Positions 26,701 through 39,019 of a stretch of DNA of 64,000 bases are shown here, piece after piece. The notes under the pieces are model-generated. The model saw only the letters and a list, made by a program, of their open reading frames with translations. It made no database searches and was not told the DNA's origin. Both the position numbers and the translations under genes were made by a program. Source of the stretch: Austropuccinia psidii (lineage: Eukaryota; Basidiomycota; Pucciniomycetes; Pucciniales; Sphaerophragmiaceae); assembly GCA_023105745.1 (NCBI GenBank), contig JALGQZ010000011.1:49772698-49836697 (forward strand), given 5' to 3'. Each line of letters begins with the position of its first letter. The first letter of the stretch is position 1.

Positions 26701-27313
26701 AAAAAAACATATACAAATTTTTTTTATTTTTGGGGAAATAATTTTATTGAAAAAAAGCTGAAAGCCTCCATCTGTTCGCTCTGAGGTTTCAGTACTTCAG
26801 AGATATAAGAAACAAAAGTTTTTTCAAAAAGGGCTTCAGTTGATAAAGGCTTATTTTGATATTTGTGAGCCACTTTTTAAATAATAGATAAGTGCTAATA
26901 TTGCTACCAAGCAATCATAAGTCATAAATCAAGACAGATTAAGGCTTTATTAATTTTTCAAGAATGTTTTTAATTCTTTTAATCTTTCAAAAAACTGAAA
27001 TTTTTTGAATATAAAATGAATTTTAATATTCAATTTTTTATCTCAAAAAATATTAATTTGAAGATGAAAATATAAATGGAAATAATTTTCATACAGTATT
27101 TTATCTATTTACTCAATACAGTTTTAAAAATGTATAAAACATTTTAAGTTCTGTGATGTTCCAATTTCTTGGAATTTTTTGGAATTATAACAAATATTGA
27201 AATCCTGGGTCTAACCCAGTTCAAAAGAATGGTCTAGTCTAATTCTAGGATGGTCCCAAGCTGATTTCCAAATGCAACACCTGCTGTCAGGTGTATCTAG
27301 TTTGCTCATGGTG
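23783..27313. mobile_element. Non-autonomous DNA transposon nested in the chromovirus, with TIRs
   Basis: The two ends are inverted copies of one another over about 46 bp. Both begin CACCATGAGCAA, differ over the next six bases, then share TACACCTGA, AGCAGGTGTTGC and ATTTGG. AGA flanks both sides. The insertion splits the chromovirus pol exactly: the GKGNS block on the right continues as SVENYYL on the left. The interior is AT-rich with no frame of interest, so it lacks its own transposase. A CACC start with a 3-bp duplication is reminiscent of CACTA-type (CMC) elements, but the class is not proven. Inside each TIR is a short palindrome, ACACCTG...CAGGTGT. Confidence 0.75.
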
Positions 27314-27316
27314 AGA
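27314..27316. other. Target-site duplication AGA (right)
   Basis: Matches AGA at 23780-23782 on the other side of the insertion. Confidence 0.6.
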
Positions 27317-29430
27317 GTTACCTTTACCCAAATCCTGAAGAATGATTCTATATTGGGTATCTTTCTCAATGAACTTCTTAATTGTCTAGACCAAATTCTA
27401 AACAAAATCCACCTTAACTGCAAAAAAGTTTAGGTTTTAACTTCATCTTTCTTGATAAGTTGTTGAAATTTCATTGTATTGTCACTAATGAAATCCTCCC
27501 CCTCTCTAGGTAAATTTTTTCCCAACATGAAAGAGAATCTGGAAGAGTAACTATGTTTCCAGGAAATTAATTCATGGTTGAATGAAATCCAGTCCATCAG
27601 GATTTATTTAAAGTGGGTAATTTTCAAGACATTAAGTATTTCAAGTAAGAGTTGTTTGTGAGGACTTCAAAAGGGGAGAAATAAAAATAAGAAAAGACCC
27701 CCAGTTCTTGAGATCTCAGACTATGCCAAGGAGTTCCTTTTTATTAATCTTATAGTTGAGCTCATATGTAAAGAGGTTTCCACTGTCAAATGAAATCATA
27801 TTCTTTCCTGAGTCAAATACCTGGCTCAGTAAAGCACTCAAAGCATTGTCCTATACAATGGCTGATAGATGGTTATTTAAATAAGAAAGAACTGAATCAT
27901 TGTTAAAAGCATCTTTTGGTCTCTGAGACCTGGTAACAGATTCCTCATTTAGGTGGGAAAAAGATTCTTTTTCAAGGATTTTGGTTATTGAGCAAATTTC
28001 CTTTGAGTAATCCTTGATAAAAGAGCCATAGTAATTGGAAAAACTATAAAATCATGGAGGATCCTTGAGGTTTCCAGGAGGTATCCAATGGGAGATTTCC
28101 AGGATCTTTTACTTTTCCATATTTAGGTATGCAGAAGAACCATAATAGCCTAAATATTCAACACTAGGAGTATTAAAAACACATTTGGAAACCTTGGAAA
28201 AAATCTCATTAGCTCTGAGTTTTGCAGGAACAGAGGTCATTTGATAAATATGTTACTCCTAAGACTTGGGAATAGGAATAAATTCATATAAATAATTAAA
28301 AATATAAAATTTCATAATAGCATAAAAAATATAATTTAAAATATTATGAAAAGAGGAATTAGTATTGGTGAGACCAAAAGGCATAACCAGCTACTCATAA
28401 ATGTAATATTTTGTTCTGAAAGATGTCAAATTATCACCTCCTTCTTTTATTATTAAGAGACTATAGGAACTATTCAGATCAATATTAGATAATATACAAG
28501 AAACTTTTAATACTGTAAGAAATTAATTCATTTTAGGAAAAGGCTATATGTTCTTTCTAGTGGAAGAATTCAATTTGTGGTAATCAACACACAAACAGAG
28601 TCCACCATCCTTTTTTTAATAAATGAAACATGTTCTCCTTTTGATGACGATCTTAGCTGGATTAAAGCTTTCTCTAAATTCTCTGAAATACAGTCCCTGA
28701 GTTTCTCTGACTCTTGGTCTGATAAAGAGTAGATAGCTCCAACTGGAGCTAGAGGCCCCTCTGATTTATTATGATGATAAAAGGCATGGTGATGAGGAAA
28801 CTTCTCTTCTTTAACCTTGTATAATACATCCAATTATTGGTGATAGAGCTGTGAGACTTCCTGTATCACAGTTGAAATTTCTACTGTCTCTTCCTCTTCA
28901 TCCCACAGTTCCTCCAAGTAGGCATGATAGGAAGAAGGAGGAAGGTATATATTCCCATGGAATAGATGGGGTGAATATAAAGAGTTATCTTCTTCAAAAT
29001 ATTTTATATATCTGAAAAGTTTTTATCTACAGAATATTAATGACTGAGGGGATCTTGAAGAAGAAATATGAACAGAAGTTGGAAGAGATTGTTTTTCAAA
29101 ATCACAAACAAGAGCTTCATAAGCTGTGTCAGTGGAAGAGTCATTGGTGATATAATTTGGGGAATAATGGAATTCCTTATTATTAGGATCAAAGATGATC
29201 AGTCCTTTCCTACAATTGAAAATTTTATTGGAATTTTTACGTAAATTAATGTCCAATATGAGGTCTTCCCCCTTGGGTGTATCAATTATAAATAAATCCC
29301 ACCAAAAGCTTGGGAAAGATGAAGGGTCAATAATTCATTTTCTATGGGTATTAATCTATCAAGAAGGGTACTCTGAGTGGTCCAAAATAATAAGAGACAT
29401 ATTCTCTTATAGTTCTGACATGGTCAAATA
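27317..29430 (-). pseudogene. Chromovirus protease linker, RT and RNase H, decayed
   Basis: Minus strand. 29023-29256 keeps the post-protease stretch (DINLRKN, FDPNNKEFH, SVHISSSRS). Next is the E/D-rich linker (YHAYLEELWDEEEE, about 28885-28940) and then the RT start at 28570-28833 (EGPLAPVGAIYSLSDQESEKLR). LVMPFGLTNT lies near 28375-28405. The YLDD box reads YLYE near 28280, so the catalytic aspartates are gone. A SVEYLGY block is near 28145. RNase H ends in LTNNSYLKYLMS, then TLPDSLS. The following KVDFVQN...LGKGNS stretch runs to the DNA transposon at 27313. Several frame changes are needed. Confidence 0.85.
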
Positions 29431-29499
29431 ATACTCATGAATAGAATTACTTGCAATAAATGAGTTTTTAAAGCAAGATTCAATGATAATACTGTAAAA

Positions 29500-30660
29500 C
29501 ATATCAGAGAGAGAAGGAAAAACACATAAATTTAGAGAATTTTTGACAACAGTTTTCAGAGTGCACAATTTTTTTTTCTGTATTTAAAATAGTCAAGTCC
29601 ATTGAGCACAGCATGATCTTCACCCAGGCTTTTCTCTGGCTGGGAAATCCTCCTTCTGGTTTATTAATCATGTTTTTATTTCTTTTTAGGCAAGCCTCTA
29701 ATCTATTCTTCCTACCACAATAATCACACATACACTCCTTGAATATTCTCTCCTTTTCAGACCCAACTAAACTTTGGTCTTTATTCCAAATGGAAGAATG
29801 GGTTTGAGTCTTCTTTTGAGGCTCAATTTTTTTTTCTTCTTGTGACTATATTTTATAAAATTTTACAAACCAGAAGAGATTGAATTTGAGGCTTTAGTCT
29901 TTTTTTTCTTGGAAATTATGTTTTTTTCCTTTTCCTCTCATGGTACCTCATATAAAAATCCAGGGTAACCTACATTAAGTCTTGAATAGAATCAATAATT
30001 GAATCCAATCGGTCTAAAATCTGGGAGGCCAATCCCTTCCTGTCATGATTCATAAAAGCCCTTTTACCTCAATACCCAATTATTCAAACCAAGATTCTGA
30101 AATAGGAAATGTATAAAAAACCATGACCTCTTTCTTTTTTTTGGTAAAGATTCCAGTGTTTTTTCAGAATTTATAACTTCATTTGGCTCTCTAAATAAGA
30201 TTAGAATTTTGAATTGAAATGAGGCCAATTTATTGAGTAGGGAATCTGTGTTTTTATTTGTGAGGCTGGAAATATCAGGCTCAATTCATTTTTCAGCCCT
30301 TTAAGTGAGAAATGAAGTCACAGAAACAACTTTTGTGTTATCAGATGAGAAGTTCCCCAGTTCATTGTGAAAAATTAGGTGGAAGTAATCAATAAAACTC
30401 CTGTATTTGAAGTTTTGAGTCCAATTAACTAAGTCTGGTTCAGTTAATGCTGGTGGTCTGGAAGCTTATTTTTATTTTATTATTGACTGAGCCATCTGTT
30501 GGAGAATTTCCAACAGAGCTGAGTCAGTGTGGGGAAATTTAGGTCTAAATTTGGTCCTCCCTGAATGGGTATATAATACTTCAGTACTATTGAGCTCTTC
30601 CTCTTCCACATAATTCCCCTCCTCCTCATCCCAAACCTCAGCAAGGCCTTAAAGATTGAC
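29500..30660 (-). pseudogene. Chromovirus gag, decayed
   Basis: From right to left: an acidic stretch (VWDEEEGNYVEEEEL) near 30560-30640, EILQQMAQSI near 30490, a capsid-like RSFIDYFHLIFHNELGNFSSD block near 30320-30405, then EPNEVINSE near 30175. A zinc knuckle follows at about 29690-29730, CDYCGRKNRLEAC, where the histidine of CX2CX3HX4C has become asparagine. Gag would form particles and bind element RNA. The 29504-29731 frame covers only the knuckle end. Confidence 0.8.
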
Positions 30661-31411
30661 CTATGACATGCTGGGGGATTCAGAAACTACTCCTGAAGAT
30701 GATCTCTATCTTATAAGTCTTTTGCCTTCCTTCCATAGTGGGTTCTCTATCTAAAATCACATCAAGTTGACAAGCTGATGGGGTGCTATCTATTGTCACC
30801 CTGATAGTAGGGTTGAGAACATTTTGAAAAATATTTTGATATATTTTTTGTCTTTCAGGAAGAGAATTTTTGACTAGAATGGGAAATAATTAATCAATAA
30901 ATAAATATATTAATTTCTTGAGGTAAAAAGGATGAATTAATAAATAAATTTATTAGTTAAAATAAATATTTCAAAATTCAAAAAATCAAGGAATCACTTG
31001 AGATCAACTCAATAAAATTTTGATCCTTGAGGTATATTTTAAATACCCAAATAGGCCACAATTATCTTAAAAATAAATTTTGAATTATGAATAACTCATA
31101 AGTCATGCATATATCCAAAATTCATCATTTTTGATTTCAGAAAAGATGAATAACTTTTTATTTAGTAAGTAAATCCATTTATTTAAGGCCATATTTGGAT
31201 TATACACAAAAATTCACCTAGGGTAGCTCCATAGAGTGAATAAGCTCAAATCAACTCTTTGAGGTGGTAAAATGGAAAATACTTCAATACCACATCATCA
31301 ATACCACATAAAAGATCCATGAAAATTTTTGTTTTTCTTAATTTCACACCAAAATTAAAAATTCTACAAGGGGTAAGGATTCTATTTCTCAATAAGAAAT
31401 TTTCAATTTAC

Positions 31412-31950
31412 TGTAACAGGGGCTCTTGGGAATTGAGATTGGACTACCACTCAGTGAATAAGATTTTAATTTGATGATCTTTAAAGAATTGAAGAAATAA
31501 AATATATGAGCTATATTCATTTAAAAGGAATTCAGAATAAAGACAAATCCAATGGCCAAAGATACAAAAAAGTAAATCCTCAAATCACTGTTTAAACCTC
31601 TTCAAAATTAATAAAGCAATTATCAACAATATTACCACCAATATCAAATAAAAATTTAAGTAAATTTTTGAAAATAATTACTTAATATCATTAGTATTCA
31701 CTATCAAAAGATTAAAGAAAATAAATTTCTCAAATGAATAACATATTGAAATTAGATTAGTAACAGCTTCCAAGGTTTTAAATACCATCGAGCTCATGGG
31801 AAAGCTTGATAATGTAATTGTTACAGGCTTAAACCCCATATTTATTAGATTCTGGGGAAAATCTACTTTGAAAAGCTGTAAAATGAAGTGGTTTTACTTA
31901 GTTACCCACATTATTGATACTGATTTACCAAAAGGGTAAATTCTATAAAT
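31412..31950 (-). repeat. Chromovirus 5' LTR remnant (approximate limits)
   Basis: Begins near TGTAACAGGGGCTC at 31412 and is a diverged direct repeat of 20130-20640. The sequence 31020-31400 between gag and this LTR is a leader-like segment that also occurs inverted at 6380-6800. The far end of the LTR may extend to about 32660 but cannot be fixed. Confidence 0.55.
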
Positions 31951-32659
31951 GTTTCTTTGACTTCAAAATTTATTTTCTGGTTTGGGGTTATCCTTGGTTC
32001 AATAATCTTTGACAAATTGATAAGTTCTAATGAGTATCTTTGAAATAAATCTTTTTAGAAGGGTGAAAGAATCAGCCTTGCTGAAGGATTAGGTTGTTCT
32101 GGATAGATATAACTGTTTATTATTGAATTTATACCCTTTAAAGTTCTGTTCTTGAATAATTTAGTTTTTGAGAGATACTAAATAATTAACATAGAGGAGG
32201 AGTGAGTTTCATAAATGGATTTTCTGGAAAAATTATGCATAATGATATCATTCCCATATTGGGGAATTAAGATGTGAAAAATTGGAACCATGGTGGGAAA
32301 TTATAATGTTAAGGTATTGAGGGCCATTCCTCATGGCCTCACAGTGAGTTCTGGGACTTACCAGAATTGAATGGCCTAGTTCAATAGGCCATTATTCAAT
32401 TTCTTTGTTTTGTAAATTTCTTGATCAACTCTTCTGGTTTGAGATCTTCAGGTAAAATTTTTATTTGGACCCCTTACATGCCATAGAACACAGCCTGTTG
32501 CCCATAGTGGTCCTGGCACAAAGATTTTACAACCAAAACTCAGCCCCCAAATCCATTTTTAGGGGTGTTTAAGCTTTTATTGGTCCCCAATATTCTTTAA
32601 AGACTTGTTCCAACATTTCTTTCATAGATTTTGATTCAGGTCTTTCTATAAGGGTTGAA

Positions 32660-34590
32660 AAAGCTTTGAAATATTTATTCAAAATCAAATTTTATGTTCT
32701 TTTTTTTATATTATCAATAGTGGTATTTTTTTTTGTTCAATATATATTATCTTCTAAATGAGAAAAAATAAAAATAAATAATTAAAATTATTAAAAAATA
32801 TTCAAAAAAAAAATAATTCTATTCTTTTATTTATTTAATAAGAACTGAAAAAAAAAATTTATTATAATTAGATTAATAATAAAAAAAATTAACTTGAGAA
32901 ATCTTTTTTTTTTTGGTAAAAATTTCTTTAATTAAATTATTTAAATTTTTAAAATTAAAAAAAAAAATAGATTTAAATGTAATTTTTTTTTTTTTTTTTT
33001 TTAATTCAATTTATAATTAATTTAACTAATAAAAAAAATTTGGTTTTATCAATAAATTGTTTTTTTTTTTTGAAAAAATTAATTTTTTGATGTTTAGTTT
33101 AAAATTCATTAATTATTGAAATTTCAAAATTTTCAATATGTATTAAACAATTGAATTTAAATTTTCATATAATTTATTAATAATCACATTTTTTTTTTAT
33201 TTTAATAATTCAATTTAATTAAATTTTTAAAGATTTAAATTTAATAAATTTGAATTCATCAAAGAAAAAATGATTTTAGATTTTAATTTATTTTTTAAAA
33301 TGAAATTTTGGCTTCAAGGGTTTCAGATTCCTCCAAATTAATTTACAAATAGAATGGGATTTCAAAATTCATGCAAAAAAATTATTACTTTTAGACTTAA
33401 ATTGAGTCAAAAACCTTGTTACTCAATTGATTAGGAGTTTTTGATACCAAAAAGGGAAATTCAAATCATTTATAAGAGGGTAGAACAGGACTTGAGTTGG
33501 AAAAAATATCTTCCAAATAAGTTTTAGCTTCTTTGAAGCTTCTTTACACACATTCTGGCATGTTTTGGAAGCTCTTAATCATCCATTACTATAGTAATAA
33601 TGGGTTTTTAGGACTAAAATGGCACAAAGCATCTTTTTTTTGGTCTATATCAGGGTTTAATTATTTCATAATTTTCTTTCATCTTGCCAATATGTCTCTC
33701 ATTACTTATGATAAAAAATTCTAACCTTGGAGGAATTAAGCTGGTGGGTATAAAAGAATGCCTTCTTTTCCTTTTATTAACAATTTAATATCTATTATAA
33801 CATTTGATAAATATTACAAAAATCCAATTTAAATATTAATGATAACCATAAACACATGAAAAAATTATTATAATCATAGTTTGTAACTTATATAATCACT
33901 TCAAGCTTTATAATTCCCAAAAAAGTGAATCAAAGTATCTTTTATTTCTGTAAACTTTGTAACTTTGTTTCCAAATCGACTTTATTCAGTTTTTGCAAAA
34001 AAAAAATCTTTTAAAATATTTAGTATTTAATATTTTAATTAATTAATTCCTTTTATTTCTTTTCTCAATTAATTCCAACAAAAATTTTTCTTTTAGAAAT
34101 GTTTTTTTTAGCCTTAAATATCACTTTAAAATTATTTTTAAATAAATTTTGATTTTTTTTTTTTTTTTTTTTTTTTGCAAAGAAAATTAATTTTTAAAAT
34201 ATTATTTTTTTAAATCTAAAAAATTTATAAAGAATAATTTTAAGAAGTTTTCTTATTTTTTTATTGATTTTCTAAATGAAAAGTAAAAATAAAAATGAAA
34301 AAAATATTTATTAATTAATTAATTTATTTAAAGAGAGCCAAGAACTAAATATATATATATATATTCATATGTATAAAAAAAATATAACCAAATCTATATA
34401 TATATATGATTTCCATTTTAAAAAAAAAAAAAGAAAAAAAATTATTAAATATAAAAGTTCAATTTTTTAAAAAAAAAAATTATAATTTTAAGATGAATAA
34501 TTTTTTTTATTTTAATATTTTATTTTTCTTAAATTTTTAAAAAAAAAAAAAAATAAACAAAAAAAAATCAAAGGAATAAAATTAAATTAT

Positions 34591-34621
<31 letters not shown>

Positions 34622-35813
34622 TTAAAAATTGAAAAATTAAGAATTATTTAATTAAAATTTAATTTAAATTTAAATTAAATATTATCTTAATTTATAAATT
34701 TTTTAAAACTATAAACTTTATATAATTTAAAAAATATTCTTTTTTTTTTCATAAAAAAAAAAAAAAAAAAAAAAAAAAACTTTTAATAATTTTAAACTTA
34801 ATAAATTTTATATAAAACAAATTTTTTATTTTATAAAAAAAAAAAAAAATTTTCTGATTTAATTAATAAATCATAGATTTTATTCTATCATAACCATAAT
34901 TGTTCTTCCTTTTAAGAACTTTTTTTAATCTAATTAAAAATTTTGATTAAATAGAAACAATATAATTTTGTTTTTTTACCACTTAAACTCACATAGTTTA
35001 ATTCTTTTAAAAATTTTAATTTAAAATTTTTTAAAAAAATCTTTCAATTATAACAACTCAATAAAAACTAAAAATAAAATAAAAATATAACTAATTGTTT
35101 TAAAATATTGATAAACCAATCAATCCTGAAGAGGAATAATTTATTTAAAATGAATTAAACATTATTGTAGAAAATAAAATTTTACTGAAGAAGATAATTT
35201 TTTTTTTCATTCAAAAATAAAAAAAAAATTAAGTATTTTTTTTTTTTTGTCACTTAATTTTACTTTTAGATTATTTAATACACAACAGCTTTTCTTAATT
35301 TAAAATTTTAAAAATGATTTTCTTTATATATTTAATAAATAAATTAAAACTTTAAAAAAAAAAAAAAAAATTTAAAAAGAAAAAAAAAAAATTAAGATAA
35401 TTTAAATAAATATAGAATTAGAAAATAAAAAGTTGAGATAAAAATTTAAATTAAAAAATATTAAAGTTTCTAGTTAAAATTGTAAAAAAAATTTCTAAAA
35501 ATATTTTAATTATAATATTATAAAACTTTAATTAAAATATTTTAATTTAATACTTAATTTAATTTTTTTTTTTTTTTTTACCTTTTTTTTTTATTCAAAT
35601 ATTAACCTCAAGAATATTTTATAATTTATCCTTTTTTTTTAAGGTTTGAGAAGAAATAGAAAAAAAAAAAATAATACTAAATTATTTAAAACACTAAAAA
35701 AAAAAAAATTAATTAAATAAAGTTTAATTATATTGAAAAAAATTTTTATTTTTATTTTTTTTTTTTTTTAAAGAATTGAAATTTTTTTAAAAAAATAATT
35801 TAAATATTTAATA

Positions 35814-35851
<38 letters not shown>

Positions 35852-35871
35852 AAAAAAAAAAAATCAAAATT

Positions 35872-35908
<37 letters not shown>

Positions 35909-36926
35909 CTTATTTTATTTAAAAATTTTATTTATTTAATGGATTTAATTAAAACAAAAAAAAAAAAAAAAATTGACCTAAATTTTTGAAAATCCAAAAA
36001 AAACTTAATTTCAAATCCAAATTTAATTGTGAATCATTTGAGGTTAATTCATATAAATTGAAATAATATATTAAATTTTTCAAAAACTTTTTATTAAAAG
36101 AATATTAACTAAAAATTTTTTTTTAATATGAATTAGATTAAACTATTTTATCAATTAAATTAATAAATTTTTCTTATATTATTTTAAATATTTCTTTTTT
36201 TTTATTTTATTGAATATAAAATTTTACCTTTTTAAATAAGTCTTATTGTTAAATCTAGCTAAACTAACTTAGTAATTAGATTTTAAAACAGATAGGATAA
36301 AAATTTCTTTTCAATAATCTAAAATATAATTGAAATTATAAAAAAGAAAGTATCTTCACCTATTAGTGTAAATATATCACAACAATCCAATTTTTTCAAT
36401 AGTTATATATATATATATTCTTATAAAATTAGAATTAAATATTAATTTTTCTTTTTCAAAGAAATTCTTGAAATAAAATTTTATTATTTTTAATTTTTTT
36501 TTTTTTTAATTCTTTTATAATTATAAAAAAAAATAAATAAAATAATAATACATAATAATAATAATAATAAGTAATTAGCTTTTAATATATTTTTTTTCTT
36601 ACTTACTTAAATTCAATTAAAAAAAAATAATAATTTATTATTATTATTATTATAAATTATTTTTAAAAAAAAAAAACATCATAAATTTTTTTTTTTTTTT
36701 TTTTTTTAAATTTTAAATTTGATTTAATTTATTTCTTCAAAAAAAAAAAAAAAAAAAAAAATGAATTATAATTTTTTTTTTTTTTTTTTAAAAAGATTAT
36801 TAAGTTTATTAAAAAAAAAAAATAATATAATAAAAAATTAAGTTTTAAGATTCAAATTTGAAAAAAAAAAAAAAAAAAAAAAAACAGTGATGAATTTTAC
36901 TTTAAAATATAATTCAAATAAATTTC

Positions 36927-36957
<31 letters not shown>

Positions 36958-38220
36958 AAATTAAATTAATTTTTTTTTTTTTTATCATTAAGAGAAAAAA
37001 TAAAAAAAAAAAATTTAAATTAAAATTATTAATTTTTGAATTTAGAAAAAAAAAAAAAAAAGATTTTTTTTTATAGAAATTTTAATTAATTCAAATATTT
37101 TTTTCTTTTTTTTTTTCTTTTTTTTAATTAAAGTAAAATTTAAATTAAAAAATTAAACAAAAAAAAAAAGATGAGTTAATGTTTTTTTTTTTTTTTTTTT
37201 TTTTTTTGTAAAAAAAAAAAAAAAACAAAAACAAATTTTGAAAAGAATTTAATAATTAAATTTTAATTTTTTTTACAAACAATTAAATCTCAAATTAAAA
37301 AATATGAGAAAAGAAAAAAAAAAACCAATAATTTTAATTATGTCAAAAATGTTGTCTACCAAACCTTAAAAAAAAAAGGGAAAATCTTATCCAACAAAAA
37401 AAAAAAAAGGGTTATTAAAATAATTAAAAGACTGATTAATAATTAAAATTTTTAAATCAAATTAAATCAAGTGATAAATTATTAATTAAATTAATTTAAA
37501 ATAAATCTTAATTATTCTTTATTAAAAAAAAAACTTTTGATTATTGATTTAATTACTTAATTTAATTTTTTTTTTTTTATCAAGTTAATAAATTATATAA
37601 AAAAATATGATTTTAATTTCATAAAAAAAATAAAAGTAAAATAAATATTTAAATTAATAATTTAATTATTTATTTATTAATTAATTTTTTTAATTTATTT
37701 GATTTTTTTTTTATTTTTTATTTTTTTTTTTATTTTTTGATATTTTTTTTTATTTTTATTTTTTTATTTTAATTTTAATTCAAATTTAAATTTTCATTTT
37801 AATTTAATAATTTAATATATTATAATATATATTTATATATAAATAAATCTTTAAATTTGAAACAAAAAAAAAAAAAAAATTAAATAAATCAAATTAAATT
37901 AAATTAGATTATATATTTTTTTTTTTTTTTTTATTTAAAATGTTTTTTTTTTTTTTTTTTTTTGGTTCTTTTGAAAAATAAATAAATAAATGAATAATAA
38001 TGATAATAAATTTTAAAGAATAGTAAAATTATTAAGAATATATAAATGGTATAATATTGACTTAATATATATATATATATATATATATTTGTTATTTTCC
38101 CCCCTTTCCCTCCTTCAAAAGAAAAATAAAAGCACACACACATACACACTATATATTTATTTTTTTTTGAAAAATAAAATAATAAAATAAATTTATTACT
38201 GTGTATATAAAGTTTATGGT
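32660..38220. other. Extreme A+T, homopolymer-rich island
   Basis: More than 5 kb made almost only of A and T, with dozens of poly(A) and poly(T) runs of 10-35 bases (for example near 34145, 34600, 34750, 35880, 36930 and 37190), and some AT, TAA and ATT microsatellites. No gene is visible; the 98-codon frame at 37931-38227 (-) is low-complexity. The 33300-33800 part is a less extreme patch with some unique sequence. Confidence 0.8.
38065..38090. repeat. (AT)n microsatellite
   Basis: About a dozen consecutive AT units between a TTGACTTA flank and TTTGTTATT. Confidence 0.9.
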
Positions 38221-38301
38221 TGTACAACAGTACTCTACTGTACTGTACTGTTTGTATGAACAGAACGCGTTAAAAGTTAAGATAAAAGAAACAAACTTAA
38301 C

Positions 38302-38337
38302 TGTGTGTGTGTGTGATGTGATGTGATGTGATGTGAA
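38302..38337 (+). repeat. (TG)n and (TGTGA)n microsatellite
   Basis: Consecutive GT units are followed by four TGTGA units, beside the TACTGTA-rich stretch. Confidence 0.9.
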
Positions 38338-38883
38338 TGATCTAAAAAAGAAGTTTACAGTTGTATGATGTATTTCTCTTTTTTTCTTTTATAAAATAAA
38401 CAAAAACAGTAGTGATGTGGACAGTGTACACAACAATACAATTGCAAAGAATTTTAGTTTGATTGAATTATGAGATTAAGTCAACTACAGTATACTGTAT
38501 AAATGTCAAAATAGAATGCTAGAAGAATTTGAAGAATGTATTAAAAAATAAAAAATAAATACACCATAATTAAATTTAATTTAAATTTAAATTCAAATTC
38601 AAATTGAAGTTCAATCATTCACTTAATACTAAATCACTGCAGTCCAGACTCAGACTCCAGACCACAATACTGTAGAGTACAGTGCCACAATCTGATCTAA
38701 AGATTCTAATCTAATTCAATTCACTTCAATTCAATTGAATTCAATTCAATTCAATCCAAGTATAGTACAGTGTTCATGTGGTGTGGTCTGTCCAAGTGAA
38801 TTTTGGAAAGTTATAGTAAATTGGCATGAGCCTAGTAAATGTACTGTATTTTTAGTCTACAGTATGTACACTGCAGTCACTCT

Positions 38884-38942
38884 TTACAATTTACAATTTA
38901 CAATTTAAAATTTAAAATTTAAAATTTAAAATTTAAAATTTT
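38884..38942 (+). repeat. 7-bp tandem repeat, ACAATTT turning into AAAATTT
   Basis: Three TTTACAA units are followed by five TTTAAAA units in register, showing a unit that changed once and then spread. Confidence 0.85.
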
Positions 38943-38990
38943 AAGATTGTAGTGTAATGATACACTACACTGTCTAGTCTACTGTCAGTC

Positions 38991-39019
38991 TGTACTGTAC
39001 TGTACTGTACTGTACTGTC
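38991..39019 (+). repeat. (TGTAC)n microsatellite
   Basis: Five to six TGTAC units; related TACAG units recur at 39171-39189. Confidence 0.9.

Larger units (their letters stand above)
20130..32660 (-). mobile_element. Decayed chromovirus (Ty3/Gypsy with chromodomain), nested by a DNA transposon
   Basis: Read on the minus strand from right to left, recognisable parts come in the order expected of a chromovirus: LTR-like repeat, gag with zinc knuckle, protease linker, RT, RNase H, integrase, chromodomain, LTR-like repeat. Direct-repeat homology between about 20130-20640 and about 31412-31900 marks the two LTR regions. A 3.53 kb DNA transposon separates RNase H from integrase. Stops and frame changes are everywhere, and the RT active site and integrase zinc finger are destroyed. 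Outer limits are approximate because the LTR edges are eroded. Confidence 0.8.

Noticed and set aside
38203..38210. TGTATATA as an autoregulatory PUF site
   Set aside because: It is almost 4 kb before the start codon and probably outside the transcript; none is seen in the 3' untranslated region.
37931..38227. 98-codon minus-strand ORF
   Set aside because: It is made of Lys, Phe, Tyr and Ile from A/T runs and AT repeats; no gene-like composition.
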